Assembly: GCF_027886425.1 (NCBI RefSeq)
Contig: NZ_CP115671.1
Coordinates: forward strand, 1,798,001-1,862,000
DNA length: 64,000 nt
DNA from: Brevundimonas vesicularis
GTDB lineage: Bacteria; Pseudomonadota; Alphaproteobacteria; Caulobacterales; Caulobacteraceae
Direction of reading: 5' to 3'
How positions within the stretch are numbered: position 1 is the first letter of the stretch; the number at the start of each line of letters is the position of its first letter. Made by a program: the position numbers and the translations under genes. Below the pieces are notes generated by a model that saw nothing but the letters and a program-made list of their open reading frames with translations, made no database searches and was not told where the DNA came from. Shown here piece after piece: positions 44,601-52,652 of the stretch.

Positions 44601-45148
44601 CCGAGCGCGAAAAGATGCTGGCGGGCTTGCCTTACGATCCGGGCGATCCCGATCTGCGCGATGGCCGGGCCCGCGCCGTGGCCCTGACCGTCGCCATCAA
44701 CGCCGAGCCGGATCGCGACCGGCGCGGCGCCCTGGTCAACGAACTGGTCAATGCGGTCGATGGCAAGGCGATCATCATGCCGGGCTTCTTCTGCGACTAC
44801 GGCATCAACATCCATCTGGGCGCGCGGGCCTTCGCGAACGCCAACTGCGTGTTCCTGGACTGCGCCGAGATCCGTATCGGCGACAATTTCCAGGCTGGGC
44901 CAGGCGTCCAGCTTCTGACGCCGGAACATCCGCTGGACGCGGTCGCCCGCCGGGGCGAGGAGACGGCGCGGCCGATCGTCATCGGGGACGACGTCTGGAT
45001 CGGCGGCGGCGCGATCGTTCTGGCCGGCGTCACCATCGGCGATCGTTCGGTTATCGGCGCGGGATCGGTCGTGACGAAGGACGTGCCGTCCGACGTGGTG
45101 GTGGTCGGCAATCCCGCGAAGATCGTCCGGCGTCTGACGCCCGCTTAA
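44597..45148 (+). CDS. maa: Sugar O-acetyltransferase (maltose acetyltransferase type)
   Basis: The 183-residue protein starts MTEREKMLAGLPYDPGDPDL, the family N-terminus, and has left-handed beta-helix repeats: NIHLGARAFANANCVFLDCA, IGDDVWIGGGAIVLAGVTIG, VIGAGSVVTKDVPSDVVVVG NPAK. It transfers acetyl from CoA to a sugar hydroxyl. ATGA overlap with the oxidoreductase. Confidence 0.9.
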   Translation: MTEREKMLAGLPYDPGDPDLRDGRARAVALTVAINAEPDRDRRGALVNELVNAVDGKAIIMPGFFCDYGINIHLGARAFANANCVFLDCAEIRIGDNFQAGPGVQLLTPEHPLDAVARRGEETARPIVIGDDVWIGGGAIVLAGVTIGDRSVIGAGSVVTKDVPSDVVVVGNPAKIVRRLTPA

Positions 45149-45153
45149 ACGCC

Positions 45154-45182
45154 TTGAAATCGTCGCGCGGTTCATGCATAAG
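45154..45182 (+). promoter_or_regulatory. Candidate promoter for rpmF
   Basis: TTGAAA (45154-45159) and CATAAG (45177-45182) are 17 bases apart, about 100 bases before rpmF, in a 133-base spacer with no other gene. Resembles a housekeeping sigma promoter; the -10 match is moderate. Confidence 0.4.
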
Positions 45183-45281
45183 CCGCGCCTCGCGTGGCGG
45201 TCCTGAGGGCCGCCGCTATTGTTTTCGCGCTAGACGGAGCTCGGCTCTGGGCGGCGCCCGACTTAGAAGATTGAGACGGAC

Positions 45282-45464
45282 ATGGCCGTTCCGAAGCGCA
45301 AAGTATCTCCCTCGCGTCGCAACATGCGCCGCGCCCACGACGCCCTGACCTCGAACGTCTACGTCGAGGACAAGGACACGGGCGAGCTGAAGCGCCCGCA
45401 CCACATCGACCTGAAGACCGGCACCTATCGCGGTCGTCAGGTCATCACGCCGAAGGAAGACTAG
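45282..45464 (+). CDS. rpmF: 50S ribosomal protein L32
   Basis: The 60-residue basic protein MAVPKRKVSPSRRNMRRAHD is unmistakable L32; the C-terminal part (LKTGTYRGRQVITPKED) follows the alphaproteobacterial form. The zinc cysteines of some L32 proteins are absent. A GC-rich terminator hairpin lies just downstream. Confidence 0.98.
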   Translation: MAVPKRKVSPSRRNMRRAHDALTSNVYVEDKDTGELKRPHHIDLKTGTYRGRQVITPKED

Positions 45465-45504
45465 TCTTTCAGGCGATCCCGACTTCGGTCGGATGACGAT
45501 TTTG

Positions 45505-45533
45505 ACGGCGCGCGGTGACCCGCGCGCCGTTTT
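45505..45533 (+). terminator. Rho-independent terminator after rpmF
   Basis: An 11-bp stem ACGGCGCGCGG / CCGCGCGCCGT with a TGAC loop is followed by TTT, 40 bases after the rpmF stop. Confidence 0.85.
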
Positions 45534-45573
45534 CGTGCGTTCAATGCGGTGAAGCTTCCATTGGAGACGCCGC

Positions 45574-46194
45574 ATGATGATTCGTTTCACCGCCGTCAGC
45601 GCCTGCGCGCTGCTGACCCTCGCCGCCTGCAATCGCGCGGAGGAGCGCGTCTCGGAGCCCGCCGCCACACCGGTTGCTTCGGCGAACGAGACGCCCGCGA
45701 CACCCGCTGCCGATCCGAATGCTCTGACGGCCGAGGGTCTTGGGCCGGTGCGAATCGGCATGACGCGCGCCGAGCTGGTGAAGGTCTGGGGCGAGGACTC
45801 TCAACCGAACGCCGTCGGCGGCGCCGAGCCTGAAGTCTGTGACCAGTTCCATCCCGCGAAGGCGCCCGCCGATGTGCAGGTGATGATCCAGAACGGCGTG
45901 CTCACGCGAATCACCCTGGCGCGCGGTGCGACGACGAAGACCGATCGCGGGTTCGGGGTCGGCGATACGGCCATGGCGATCAAGCAGGCCTATGGCGGCG
46001 CGGTCTTCGCCCAGCCGCACAAATACCAGGAGGCGCCGGCCGAGGATCTGTTCGTCTGGTCGAAGGGCGGATCGACGACCTATGTCACCGATCCGTCGGC
46101 GCGTGGCGTTCGATATGAGATCGGCAGCGACGGCAAGGTGATGATGGTCCACGCTGGCGATCCTTCGATCCAGCTGGTCGAAGGCTGTTCCTGA
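45574..46194 (+). CDS. Putative lipoprotein of unknown function, 206 aa
   Basis: ATG 45574 gives a lipoprotein signal (LLTLAAC, Cys at residue 19), then an Ala/Thr/Pro-rich linker and a folded C-terminal region with LGPVRIGMTRAELVKVWGED and FGVGDTAMAIKQAYG, a repeated 'IGMT..EL' style seen in BamE-like or SmpA-like small periplasmic proteins. I cannot name a family with certainty. Followed by eno after 89 bases. Confidence 0.75.
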   Translation: MMIRFTAVSACALLTLAACNRAEERVSEPAATPVASANETPATPAADPNALTAEGLGPVRIGMTRAELVKVWGEDSQPNAVGGAEPEVCDQFHPAKAPADVQVMIQNGVLTRITLARGATTKTDRGFGVGDTAMAIKQAYGGAVFAQPHKYQEAPAEDLFVWSKGGSTTYVTDPSARGVRYEIGSDGKVMMVHAGDPSIQLVEGCS

Positions 46195-46283
46195 CGCCCG
46201 GCGACGATGTCGGCATTGGCGTTTGGCGGGGAGGCGGCTAAACCGTCGGACCTCCCTTGCCCCTTGAGCCAAAGAGCCGAGCC

Positions 46284-47561
46284 ATGACCGACATCGCCGA
46301 CATCGTCGCCCGCCAGATCCTCGACAGCCGGGGCAATCCGACGGTCGAGGTCGATGTCACGCTGGAAGACGGTTCGTTCGGCCGCGCCGCCGTACCGTCC
46401 GGCGCGTCTACGGGCGCGCACGAAGCGGTCGAACTGCGTGACGGCGACAAGGACATGTGGGGCGGCAAGGGCGTCCAGAAGGCGGCCGACGCCGTCAACG
46501 GCGAGATCTTCGACGCCCTGTCCGGCATGGACGCCGAGCAGCAGCGCCGGATCGACGAGGCGATGATCGAACTGGACGGCACGCCCAATAAGGGCCGTCT
46601 GGGCGCCAATGCGATCCTGGGCGTGTCTCTGGCGGTCGCCAAGGCCAGCGCCCTGTCGGCCAATCAGGAACTGTATCGTTATCTTGGCGGGGTCTCGGCC
46701 CGCGTCCTGCCGACCCCGATGATGAACATCATCAACGGCGGCGCCCACGCCGACAATCCGATCGACATTCAGGAGTTCATGATCCTGCCCACGGGCGCCG
46801 AGACGTTTTCGGACGCCGTGCGCATGGGCGCCGAAATCTTCCACGCCCTGAAGAAGCAACTGAAGGACGCCGGGCACAACACCAACGTCGGCGACGAGGG
46901 CGGCTTTGCGCCCAATCTGGCGTCGGCTGATGAGGCGCTGAGCTTCATCACCAAGGCGGGCCAGGCGGCGGGCTACCTTGCGGGCGAAGACTTCCACCTG
47001 GGCCTAGACGTCGCCTCGACCGAGTTCTTCAAGGACGGCAAATACGTCATGGCCGGTGAGGGCAAGACCGTCGATTCCGAAGGCATGGCCGCCTATCTGG
47101 TCGATCTGTGCGAACGCTTCCCGATCGTGTCGATCGAGGACGGCATGGCCGAGGATGATTTCGACGGCTGGCGCCTGCTGACCGAACGTCTGGGCGACCG
47201 GGTCCAACTGGTCGGCGACGATCTGTTCGTGACCAATCCGGCGCGTCTGGCCGCCGGTATCGGCGAAGGTCTGGCCAACTCGATCCTGATCAAGGTCAAC
47301 CAGATCGGCACCCTGTCCGAGACGCTGGACGCCGTCGATATGGCCCACCGCGCAGGCTACACCGCTGTGATGAGCCACCGGTCGGGGGAGACCGAGGACT
47401 ACACCATCGCCGACCTGGCCGTGGCGACCAACTGCGGGCAGATCAAGACCGGCTCGCTGGCCCGCTCCGACCGGGTGGCGAAGTACAACCAGTTGCTCCG
47501 CATCGAGGAAATGCTGGGCGACCAAGGCGTCTATTTCGGCGACGGCATGCTGCTGAAATAG
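46284..47561 (+). CDS. eno: Enolase
   Basis: Converts 2-phosphoglycerate to phosphoenolpyruvate. ATG 46284 gives 425 residues: QILDSRGNPTVEVDVTLEDG, PSGASTGAHEAVELRDGD, GANAILGVSLAVAK, GDEGGFAPNL, SIEDGMAEDDFDGW and MSHRSGETEDYTIADLAV. Complete; a hairpin follows. Confidence 0.98.
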   Translation: MTDIADIVARQILDSRGNPTVEVDVTLEDGSFGRAAVPSGASTGAHEAVELRDGDKDMWGGKGVQKAADAVNGEIFDALSGMDAEQQRRIDEAMIELDGTPNKGRLGANAILGVSLAVAKASALSANQELYRYLGGVSARVLPTPMMNIINGGAHADNPIDIQEFMILPTGAETFSDAVRMGAEIFHALKKQLKDAGHNTNVGDEGGFAPNLASADEALSFITKAGQAAGYLAGEDFHLGLDVASTEFFKDGKYVMAGEGKTVDSEGMAAYLVDLCERFPIVSIEDGMAEDDFDGWRLLTERLGDRVQLVGDDLFVTNPARLAAGIGEGLANSILIKVNQIGTLSETLDAVDMAHRAGYTAVMSHRSGETEDYTIADLAVATNCGQIKTGSLARSDRVAKYNQLLRIEEMLGDQGVYFGDGMLLK

Positions 47562-47569
47562 AGATCGAA

Positions 47570-47605
47570 ATTGTCGGCGGGGAATCAGCGTTTTCCGCCG
47601 ACAAT
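47570..47605 (+). terminator. Inverted repeat after eno (probable terminator)
   Basis: Perfect 11-bp arms ATTGTCGGCGG (47570-47580) and CCGCCGACAAT (47595-47605), extendable by G-T/A-T pairs, 8 bases after the eno stop. No T-run follows, so termination is probable but not certain. Confidence 0.6.
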
Positions 47606-47687
47606 CTTACGGTCAAGCTACATTTCGTTAGGCATTTTCGGGCACGGTTTCTGAACTGTATTTTCGCGCTCAGAAGGAGCGTCTCAA

Positions 47688-47999
47688 GTGCCCGAACGGA
47701 TGAAACCTTACCGCCTGTCCCTCGCCCTGTTGCTGCTTCTTGCCTATCTCGGGGTGCAGGCGCTGACGGGCGAGCGCGGACTGTTGAGCGGATCGTCTCG
47801 CGACGCCTTGCTGGGGCAGCGCGAGGACCAGCTGGCGCATCTTACCGAGCAGCGCCGCGACCTTGAGACACGGGTGCGCTATCTGCGCACCGACAGTCTG
47901 TCTCGCGATCTTCTGGAAGAGCGCGCGCGCGCTGTGCTCGGCTTCTCCGACCCGCGCGACTATGTGATCCGCGTCTCGGCCCCGGCCGCCCAAGGCTAA
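47688..47999 (+). CDS. ftsB: Septum formation initiator FtsB/DivIC-like
   Basis: GTG 47688 gives 103 residues: a membrane segment LSLALLLLLAYLGVQAL (residues 10-26), then a coiled coil QREDQLAHLTEQRRDLETRV and DSLSRDLLEERARAVLGFSD, the FtsB pattern. Acts with FtsL/FtsQ in division. In alphaproteobacteria the gene commonly lies between eno and pdhA, as here. Confidence 0.9.
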   Translation: MPERMKPYRLSLALLLLLAYLGVQALTGERGLLSGSSRDALLGQREDQLAHLTEQRRDLETRVRYLRTDSLSRDLLEERARAVLGFSDPRDYVIRVSAPAAQG

Positions 48000-48023
48000 G
48001 CCACCTTCACCACTTGAACTATT

Positions 48024-48089
48024 GTTACAGGGCGACCCGCACCCCTTTGCGTTACCGGAAGGAAGGCTGCTAAAGCCCCTTTCCGTAAC
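48024..48089. promoter_or_regulatory. GTTAC repeats upstream of pdhA
   Basis: In the 134-base spacer, GTTAC occurs at 48024-48028 and 48051-48055 and inverted as GTAAC at 48085-48089; the last two flank an imperfect inverted repeat (GTTACCGGAAGG against CCTTTCCGTAAC). This could be an operator or leader hairpin for the PDH operon. Similar elements precede lipA. Confidence 0.4.
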
Positions 48090-48133
48090 GATAAGAAGGC
48101 GTCGGTTCTCGGCGCCTAGCCGGGAGATACCGG

Positions 48134-49162
48134 ATGGCGAAAGCCCCAGCCAAATCCGCTCAGACGACCACGCCTGACAAACTGCCCAACACGCCGACGG
48201 CGTCCAAGGAAGACCTTCTGCGCTTCTATCGCGAGATGGTTCTGATCCGCCGCTTCGAAGAGCGTGCGGGCCAGCTCTACGGCATGGGTCTGATTGGCGG
48301 CTTCTGCCACCTGTACATCGGCCAAGAGGCCGTGGCGGTCGGCGTTCAGGAGAGCGTCAAACAAGGCCACGACAAGATCATCACCGGCTATCGCGACCAC
48401 GGCCACATGCTGGCCGCCGGCATGGATCCCAAGGAAGTCATGGCTGAGCTGACCGGTCGCAGCGGCGGTTCGTCCAAGGGCAAGGGCGGATCGATGCACA
48501 TGTTCGACGTGCCGACCGGATTCTACGGCGGTCACGGCATCGTCGGAGCCCAGGTGGCGCTGGGCACCGGCCTAGCCTTCGCCGGCAAGTATCGCGGCGA
48601 CGATTCGGTGGCCTTCGTCTATTTCGGCGACGGCGCCTCGAACCAGGGGCAGGTGTACGAGAGCTTCAATATGGCGCAGCTGTGGAAGCTGCCCGCCATC
48701 TACATCATCGAGAACAACCAGTACGCCATGGGCACGAGCATCGAACGCTCGTCCTCGACGACCGAACTGTATCAGCGCGGCGCCAGCTTCGGTATTCCGG
48801 GCGAGCAGGTTGACGGCATGGACGTGCTGGCCGTGCGCGACGCGACGGCCCGTGCGGTCAAGCGCGCCCGCGAGGGCGGCGGTCCCTTCATTCTGGAAGT
48901 GAAGACCTACCGCTATCGCGGTCACTCGATGTCCGACCCGGCCAAATACCGGACCAAGGAAGAGGTCGACGAGGTCAAGAAGACCCGCGACCCGATCGAT
49001 CACCTGAAGACGCTGCTGTCGGCCGCCAATGCGACCGAGGACGAGCTCAAGGCCATCGACAACGAGATCAAGGCGATCGTCGCCGAAGCTGTTCAATTCG
49101 CCCAAGAGAGCCCGGAACCCGATCCGTCCGAGCTCTATACTGACGTCTACGTGGAGGCCTGA
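48134..49162 (+). CDS. pdhA: Pyruvate dehydrogenase E1 subunit alpha
   Basis: The 342-residue thiamine-diphosphate subunit has FYREMVLIRRFEERAGQLYG, TGYRDHGHMLAAGMD, GRSGGSSKGKGGSMHMFD, the TPP motif GDGASNQGQVYESFNMAQLW...ENN and YRYRGHSMSDPAKYR (phospho-loop equivalent). Works as heterotetramer with PdhB. First of the PDH cluster; pdhB starts 3 bases later. Confidence 0.97.
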   Translation: MAKAPAKSAQTTTPDKLPNTPTASKEDLLRFYREMVLIRRFEERAGQLYGMGLIGGFCHLYIGQEAVAVGVQESVKQGHDKIITGYRDHGHMLAAGMDPKEVMAELTGRSGGSSKGKGGSMHMFDVPTGFYGGHGIVGAQVALGTGLAFAGKYRGDDSVAFVYFGDGASNQGQVYESFNMAQLWKLPAIYIIENNQYAMGTSIERSSSTTELYQRGASFGIPGEQVDGMDVLAVRDATARAVKRAREGGGPFILEVKTYRYRGHSMSDPAKYRTKEEVDEVKKTRDPIDHLKTLLSAANATEDELKAIDNEIKAIVAEAVQFAQESPEPDPSELYTDVYVEA

Positions 49163-49165
49163 TCC

Positions 49166-50545
49166 GTGACCGACATTCTGATGCCGGCGCTGTCCCCCAC
49201 GATGGAAGAGGGCACGCTGACCAAATGGCATATCAAGGCGGGCGACACCGTGTCGGCCGGCCAGGTGATCGCCGAGATCGAAACCGACAAGGCGACGATG
49301 GAAGTCGAGGCCGTGGATGAAGGCGAAGTGCTGGAAATCCTGGTCGCCGAAGGCTCCGAGAACGTGAAGGTCAACACGCCGATCGCGCGTCTGGCCGGCG
49401 AAGACGGCGCAGCGGCGCCTGCACCCAAGGCTGAGTCCGCACAGGGCGAAGCTGAAGCGCCCAAGGCTGCGGCCGAGGGTAAGACTGGCGATCCCGAAAA
49501 GGCCCCGGCCCAGACCGCGACACCCAAGGTCGAACTGCGCGACCCGGAAATTCCGGCCGACGCCAAACTGGTCAAGACGACCGTGCGCGACGCCCTGCGT
49601 GACGCCATGGCCGAAGAGATGCGCCGCGATGACCGCGTCTTCCTGATCGGCGAGGAAGTCGCCCAGTACCAGGGTGCCTACAAGGTCAGCCGCGACCTGC
49701 TGCAGGAGTTCGGCGACCAGCGCGTCGTGGACACCCCGATCACCGAGCACGGCTTCGCCGGCCTGGGCGTCGGCGCCGCCATGTCGGGCCTGAAGCCGAT
49801 CGTCGAGTTCATGACGTTCAACTTCGCCATGCAGGCGATCGATCACATCATCAACTCGGCCGCCAAGACGCTCTATATGTCGGGCGGTCAGATCCGCGCG
49901 CCTATCGTCTTCCGCGGTCCGAACGGCGCTGCTTCGCGCGTCGGCGCCCAGCACAGCCAGGACTACTCGGCCTGGTACGCTCAGGTGCCGGGTCTGAAGG
50001 TCATCGCGCCCTATGACGCGGCCGACGCCAAAGGCCTGCTGAAGGCCGCCATCCGTGACCCGAACCCGGTCGTCTTCCTCGAACACGAGATGATGTACGG
50101 CCTGGAGTTCGACGTGCCGGAGGTCGAGGACTACGTCCTGCCGATCGGCAAGGCCAAGGTCCGTCGCGAAGGCAAGGACGTCACCATCACCGCCCACAGC
50201 CGCATGGTCGGCTTCGCGCTACAGGCGGCCGAGAAGCTGGCTGAGGAGGGTATCGAGGCCGAGGTGATCGACCTGCGCACTCTGCGTCCTCTGGATCACG
50301 AGACCATCGTCGAGAGCGTCAAGAAGACCAATCGTCTTGTCTCGGCCGAAGAGGGTTGGGGGCCGATGGGCGTCGGCGCCGAGGTCGTGGCCCGCGTCAT
50401 CGAACACGCCTTCGACTATCTGGATGCCCCGCCGCTGCGCGTGCACCAAGAAGACGTGCCGCTACCCTATGCCGCCAATCTGGAAGTGCTGTCGCTGCCA
50501 GGCGTGGACAAGATCATCGCCGCCGTGAAAGAGGTGATGGCATGA
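49166..50545 (+). CDS. pdhB: Pyruvate dehydrogenase E1 subunit beta with N-terminal lipoyl domain
   Basis: GTG 49166; 459 residues. A lipoyl domain (residues 1-80; ETDKATMEVEAVDEGEV with the lipoyl Lys at about 43) is joined by an Ala/Pro-rich linker to E1-beta (from about 130): VRDALRDAMAEEMRRDDRVF, GEEVAQYQGAYKVS, PITEHGFAGLGVGAAM, NGAASRVGAQHSQDY. The lipoyl E1-beta form is typical of alphaproteobacteria. Confidence 0.97.
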   Translation: MTDILMPALSPTMEEGTLTKWHIKAGDTVSAGQVIAEIETDKATMEVEAVDEGEVLEILVAEGSENVKVNTPIARLAGEDGAAAPAPKAESAQGEAEAPKAAAEGKTGDPEKAPAQTATPKVELRDPEIPADAKLVKTTVRDALRDAMAEEMRRDDRVFLIGEEVAQYQGAYKVSRDLLQEFGDQRVVDTPITEHGFAGLGVGAAMSGLKPIVEFMTFNFAMQAIDHIINSAAKTLYMSGGQIRAPIVFRGPNGAASRVGAQHSQDYSAWYAQVPGLKVIAPYDAADAKGLLKAAIRDPNPVVFLEHEMMYGLEFDVPEVEDYVLPIGKAKVRREGKDVTITAHSRMVGFALQAAEKLAEEGIEAEVIDLRTLRPLDHETIVESVKKTNRLVSAEEGWGPMGVGAEVVARVIEHAFDYLDAPPLRVHQEDVPLPYAANLEVLSLPGVDKIIAAVKEVMA

Positions 50546-50859
50546 CCGAGGCATCGGAGTTCATGCTGACGACGCCAGACAGCGTCGCTGCTGACCCCGC
50601 AGCCATTGAAGTCCTCCGGATGTGGTGGTCGAAAGACGAGCCGGTGATGTCCGTCAAACCGGCCTTCAACGATCCCATACAGTTCGGTCGGCTGCTGGCC
50701 TATGCGGCGCGACACATGGCGCATGGTTATGCCGTGCGTCATCAACACGATGAAACCGCGGCCTACCACCGCATCCTCGAAGGTCTCAGCGAAGTGGTGA
50801 AGGCGAATGACGTCCGCACTGTCGCCGAACCGATCGCGCCAACCGGGGGGAACGCTTGA
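50542..50859 (+). CDS. DUF5076-like small protein inside the PDH operon
   Basis: ATG 50542 overlaps the pdhB stop (ATGA) and its own stop overlaps the pdhC start. The 105-residue protein has AIEVLRMWWSKDEPVMSVKP, FGRLLAYAARHMAHGYAV and a helical end. No catalytic motif. The family name is from memory of similar proteins; function unknown. Tight coupling between E1-beta and E2 suggests a role with the complex. Confidence 0.75.
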   Translation: MTEASEFMLTTPDSVAADPAAIEVLRMWWSKDEPVMSVKPAFNDPIQFGRLLAYAARHMAHGYAVRHQHDETAAYHRILEGLSEVVKANDVRTVAEPIAPTGGNA

Positions 50860-52157
50860 TGACCGACATCCTGATGCCGGCCCTGTCTCCGACGATGGAG
50901 GAGGGCGTTCTGGCCAAGTGGCACGTCAAGGTCGGGGACGTCGTCTCCGCCGGAGACGTGATCGCTGAGATCGAAACCGACAAGGCCACGATGGAAGTCG
51001 AGGCCGTGGATGAGGGCGAAGTCACTGATATCCTGGTCGCTGAAGGCACGGAAGGCGTGAAGGTCAATACGCCCATCGCCCGCCTGAAGGACGAGGGCGG
51101 CGCGGCCGCACCCAAGCCGGCTGAAAAGTCGGCTGCAAAAACGGAAGCCCCCAAGGCCGAGGTCGCTCCGGCTGCTGCCGAGGCGCCCAAGGCGGCTACG
51201 CCTGCGGTTCCGGCGCCCGCGGCGCCGAAGTCGGACAGCGGAGATCGCATCTTTTCGTCGCCGCTCGCTCGACGTATCGCCGCTCAGAACGGCGTCGATC
51301 TGAAGTCGATCAAGGGCACCGGTCCGCATGGTCGCATCGTCAAGCGCGACGTCGAGGCCGCCGGCAAGGCGTCGGCCCAACCGGCGACCGCCTCTTTGCC
51401 GTCGCCCGCCGCGACCGCAGCCGAGCCGCGCAAGGCGCAGTCGCTGGCGCAGATGGGCATTCCGGACGGCAGCTACGATCTGATCCCGCTGGACGGCATG
51501 AAGAAGGCGGTGGCGCGTCGGATGGTCGACAGCGTCCAGAATGTGCCTCACTTCCCGCTGTTCATCGACTGCGAGATCGACCAGCTGATGGCTGTGCGCG
51601 CCAAGGTCAACAAGATGCTGGAGCCGCAGGGCATCAAGGTGTCGGTCAACGACTTCGTCATCAAGGCCGCCGCCCTGGCCCTGAAGATGGTGCCGGAGGC
51701 CAACGCCTCCTACACGCCCGAAGGCATCGCCATGCACCACAACGCCGATGTCTCCATGGCGGTGGCGATCGACGGCGGCCTGATCACCCCGATCATCAAA
51801 AAGGCCGAAACCAAGGGTTTGGCGCAGATCGCGACCGAATCCAAGGACTTGGCCAAGCGCGCCCGCGACCGCAAGCTCAAGCCCGAAGAGTTCCAAGGCG
51901 GCACCTTCTCGGTGTCCAATCTGGGCATGTTCGGCATCAAGCAGTTCACCTCGATCATCAATGAGCCGCAGGGCTGCATCATGAGCGTGGGCGCGGGTGA
52001 ACAGCGCGCAGTCGTCAAGAACGGTCAGGTCGTGCCGGCCACGGTCATGACCGTGACCCTGACCTGCGATCACCGTGTGGTGGACGGCGCGACCGGCGCC
52101 CGCTTCCTGCAGGCGTTCAAGCCGCTGATCGAAGATCCCGTCGCGATGCTGGCCTAA
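50859..52157 (+). CDS. pdhC: Dihydrolipoamide acetyltransferase (PDH E2)
   Basis: ATG 50859 (TGATG; a TTG at 50856 is in frame) gives 432 residues: lipoyl domain 1-80 (ETDKATMEVEAVDEGEV), Ala/Pro linker, subunit-binding domain (SSPLARRIAAQNGVDL, GTGPHGRIVKRDV) near 135-170, and acyltransferase core ending in the DHRVVDGATGARFL active site. Forms the scaffold of the complex. Confidence 0.97.
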   Translation: MTDILMPALSPTMEEGVLAKWHVKVGDVVSAGDVIAEIETDKATMEVEAVDEGEVTDILVAEGTEGVKVNTPIARLKDEGGAAAPKPAEKSAAKTEAPKAEVAPAAAEAPKAATPAVPAPAAPKSDSGDRIFSSPLARRIAAQNGVDLKSIKGTGPHGRIVKRDVEAAGKASAQPATASLPSPAATAAEPRKAQSLAQMGIPDGSYDLIPLDGMKKAVARRMVDSVQNVPHFPLFIDCEIDQLMAVRAKVNKMLEPQGIKVSVNDFVIKAAALALKMVPEANASYTPEGIAMHHNADVSMAVAIDGGLITPIIKKAETKGLAQIATESKDLAKRARDRKLKPEEFQGGTFSVSNLGMFGIKQFTSIINEPQGCIMSVGAGEQRAVVKNGQVVPATVMTVTLTCDHRVVDGATGARFLQAFKPLIEDPVAMLA

Positions 52158-52172
52158 GGGGAGGGTGAGGTC

Positions 52173-52652
52173 ATGACCTCGGTCTATGACTTCTCCGCCC
52201 GCGCCATCGACGGCACGGACGTTTCGCTCGATCGCTTTCGCGGTCAGGCGTTGCTGATCGTGAACACAGCGTCCAAGTGCGGCTTTACCGGCCAATACGA
52301 CGGTCTGGAAAAGCTGCACCGCGCGTTCGCCGATCAGCCGTTCGAGGTGTTGGGCTTTCCCTGCAACCAGTTCGGCGAGCAGGAGCCGGGCAAGGCGGCG
52401 GAAATCGCCGCCTTTTGCGCCACCAGTTTCGATGTGACCTTCCCCCTGTTCGACAAGGTGGAGGTCAACGGACCGAACCGCCATCCAATTTACGCTTGGC
52501 TGACCGAGCAGAAGCGCGGCTTCCTGGGCTCCAAAGCCATCAAGTGGAACTTCACCAAGTTCCTGACCGACCGCGAGGGCAGGGTGGTCGCCCGCTATGC
52601 CCCGCAGACTGAACCCGAGGCCATCAAGGCCGACATCGAGAAGTTGATCTAA
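52173..52652 (+). CDS. Glutathione peroxidase (Cys type)
   Basis: The 159-residue peroxidase has NTASKCGFTGQYDGLEKL with peroxidatic Cys, GFPCNQFGEQEPG with Gln, and KWNFTKFLTDREG with Trp/Asn. It removes hydroperoxides with thioredoxin or glutathione. Between pdhC and lpd, it may guard the lipoyl/thiol chemistry. Stop overlaps lpd ATG (TAATG). Confidence 0.93.
   Translation: MTSVYDFSARAIDGTDVSLDRFRGQALLIVNTASKCGFTGQYDGLEKLHRAFADQPFEVLGFPCNQFGEQEPGKAAEIAAFCATSFDVTFPLFDKVEVNGPNRHPIYAWLTEQKRGFLGSKAIKWNFTKFLTDREGRVVARYAPQTEPEAIKADIEKLI

Noticed and set aside
46228..46257. Hairpin GGGAGG...CCTCCC before eno as a terminator or riboswitch
   Set aside because: The arms are short, the loop is long and no T-run follows; chance in GC-rich sequence is likely.
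48572..50197. 541-aa minus-strand frame
   Set aside because: Antisense to pdhA/pdhB, which are unmistakable; composition typical of complement-strand artefacts.
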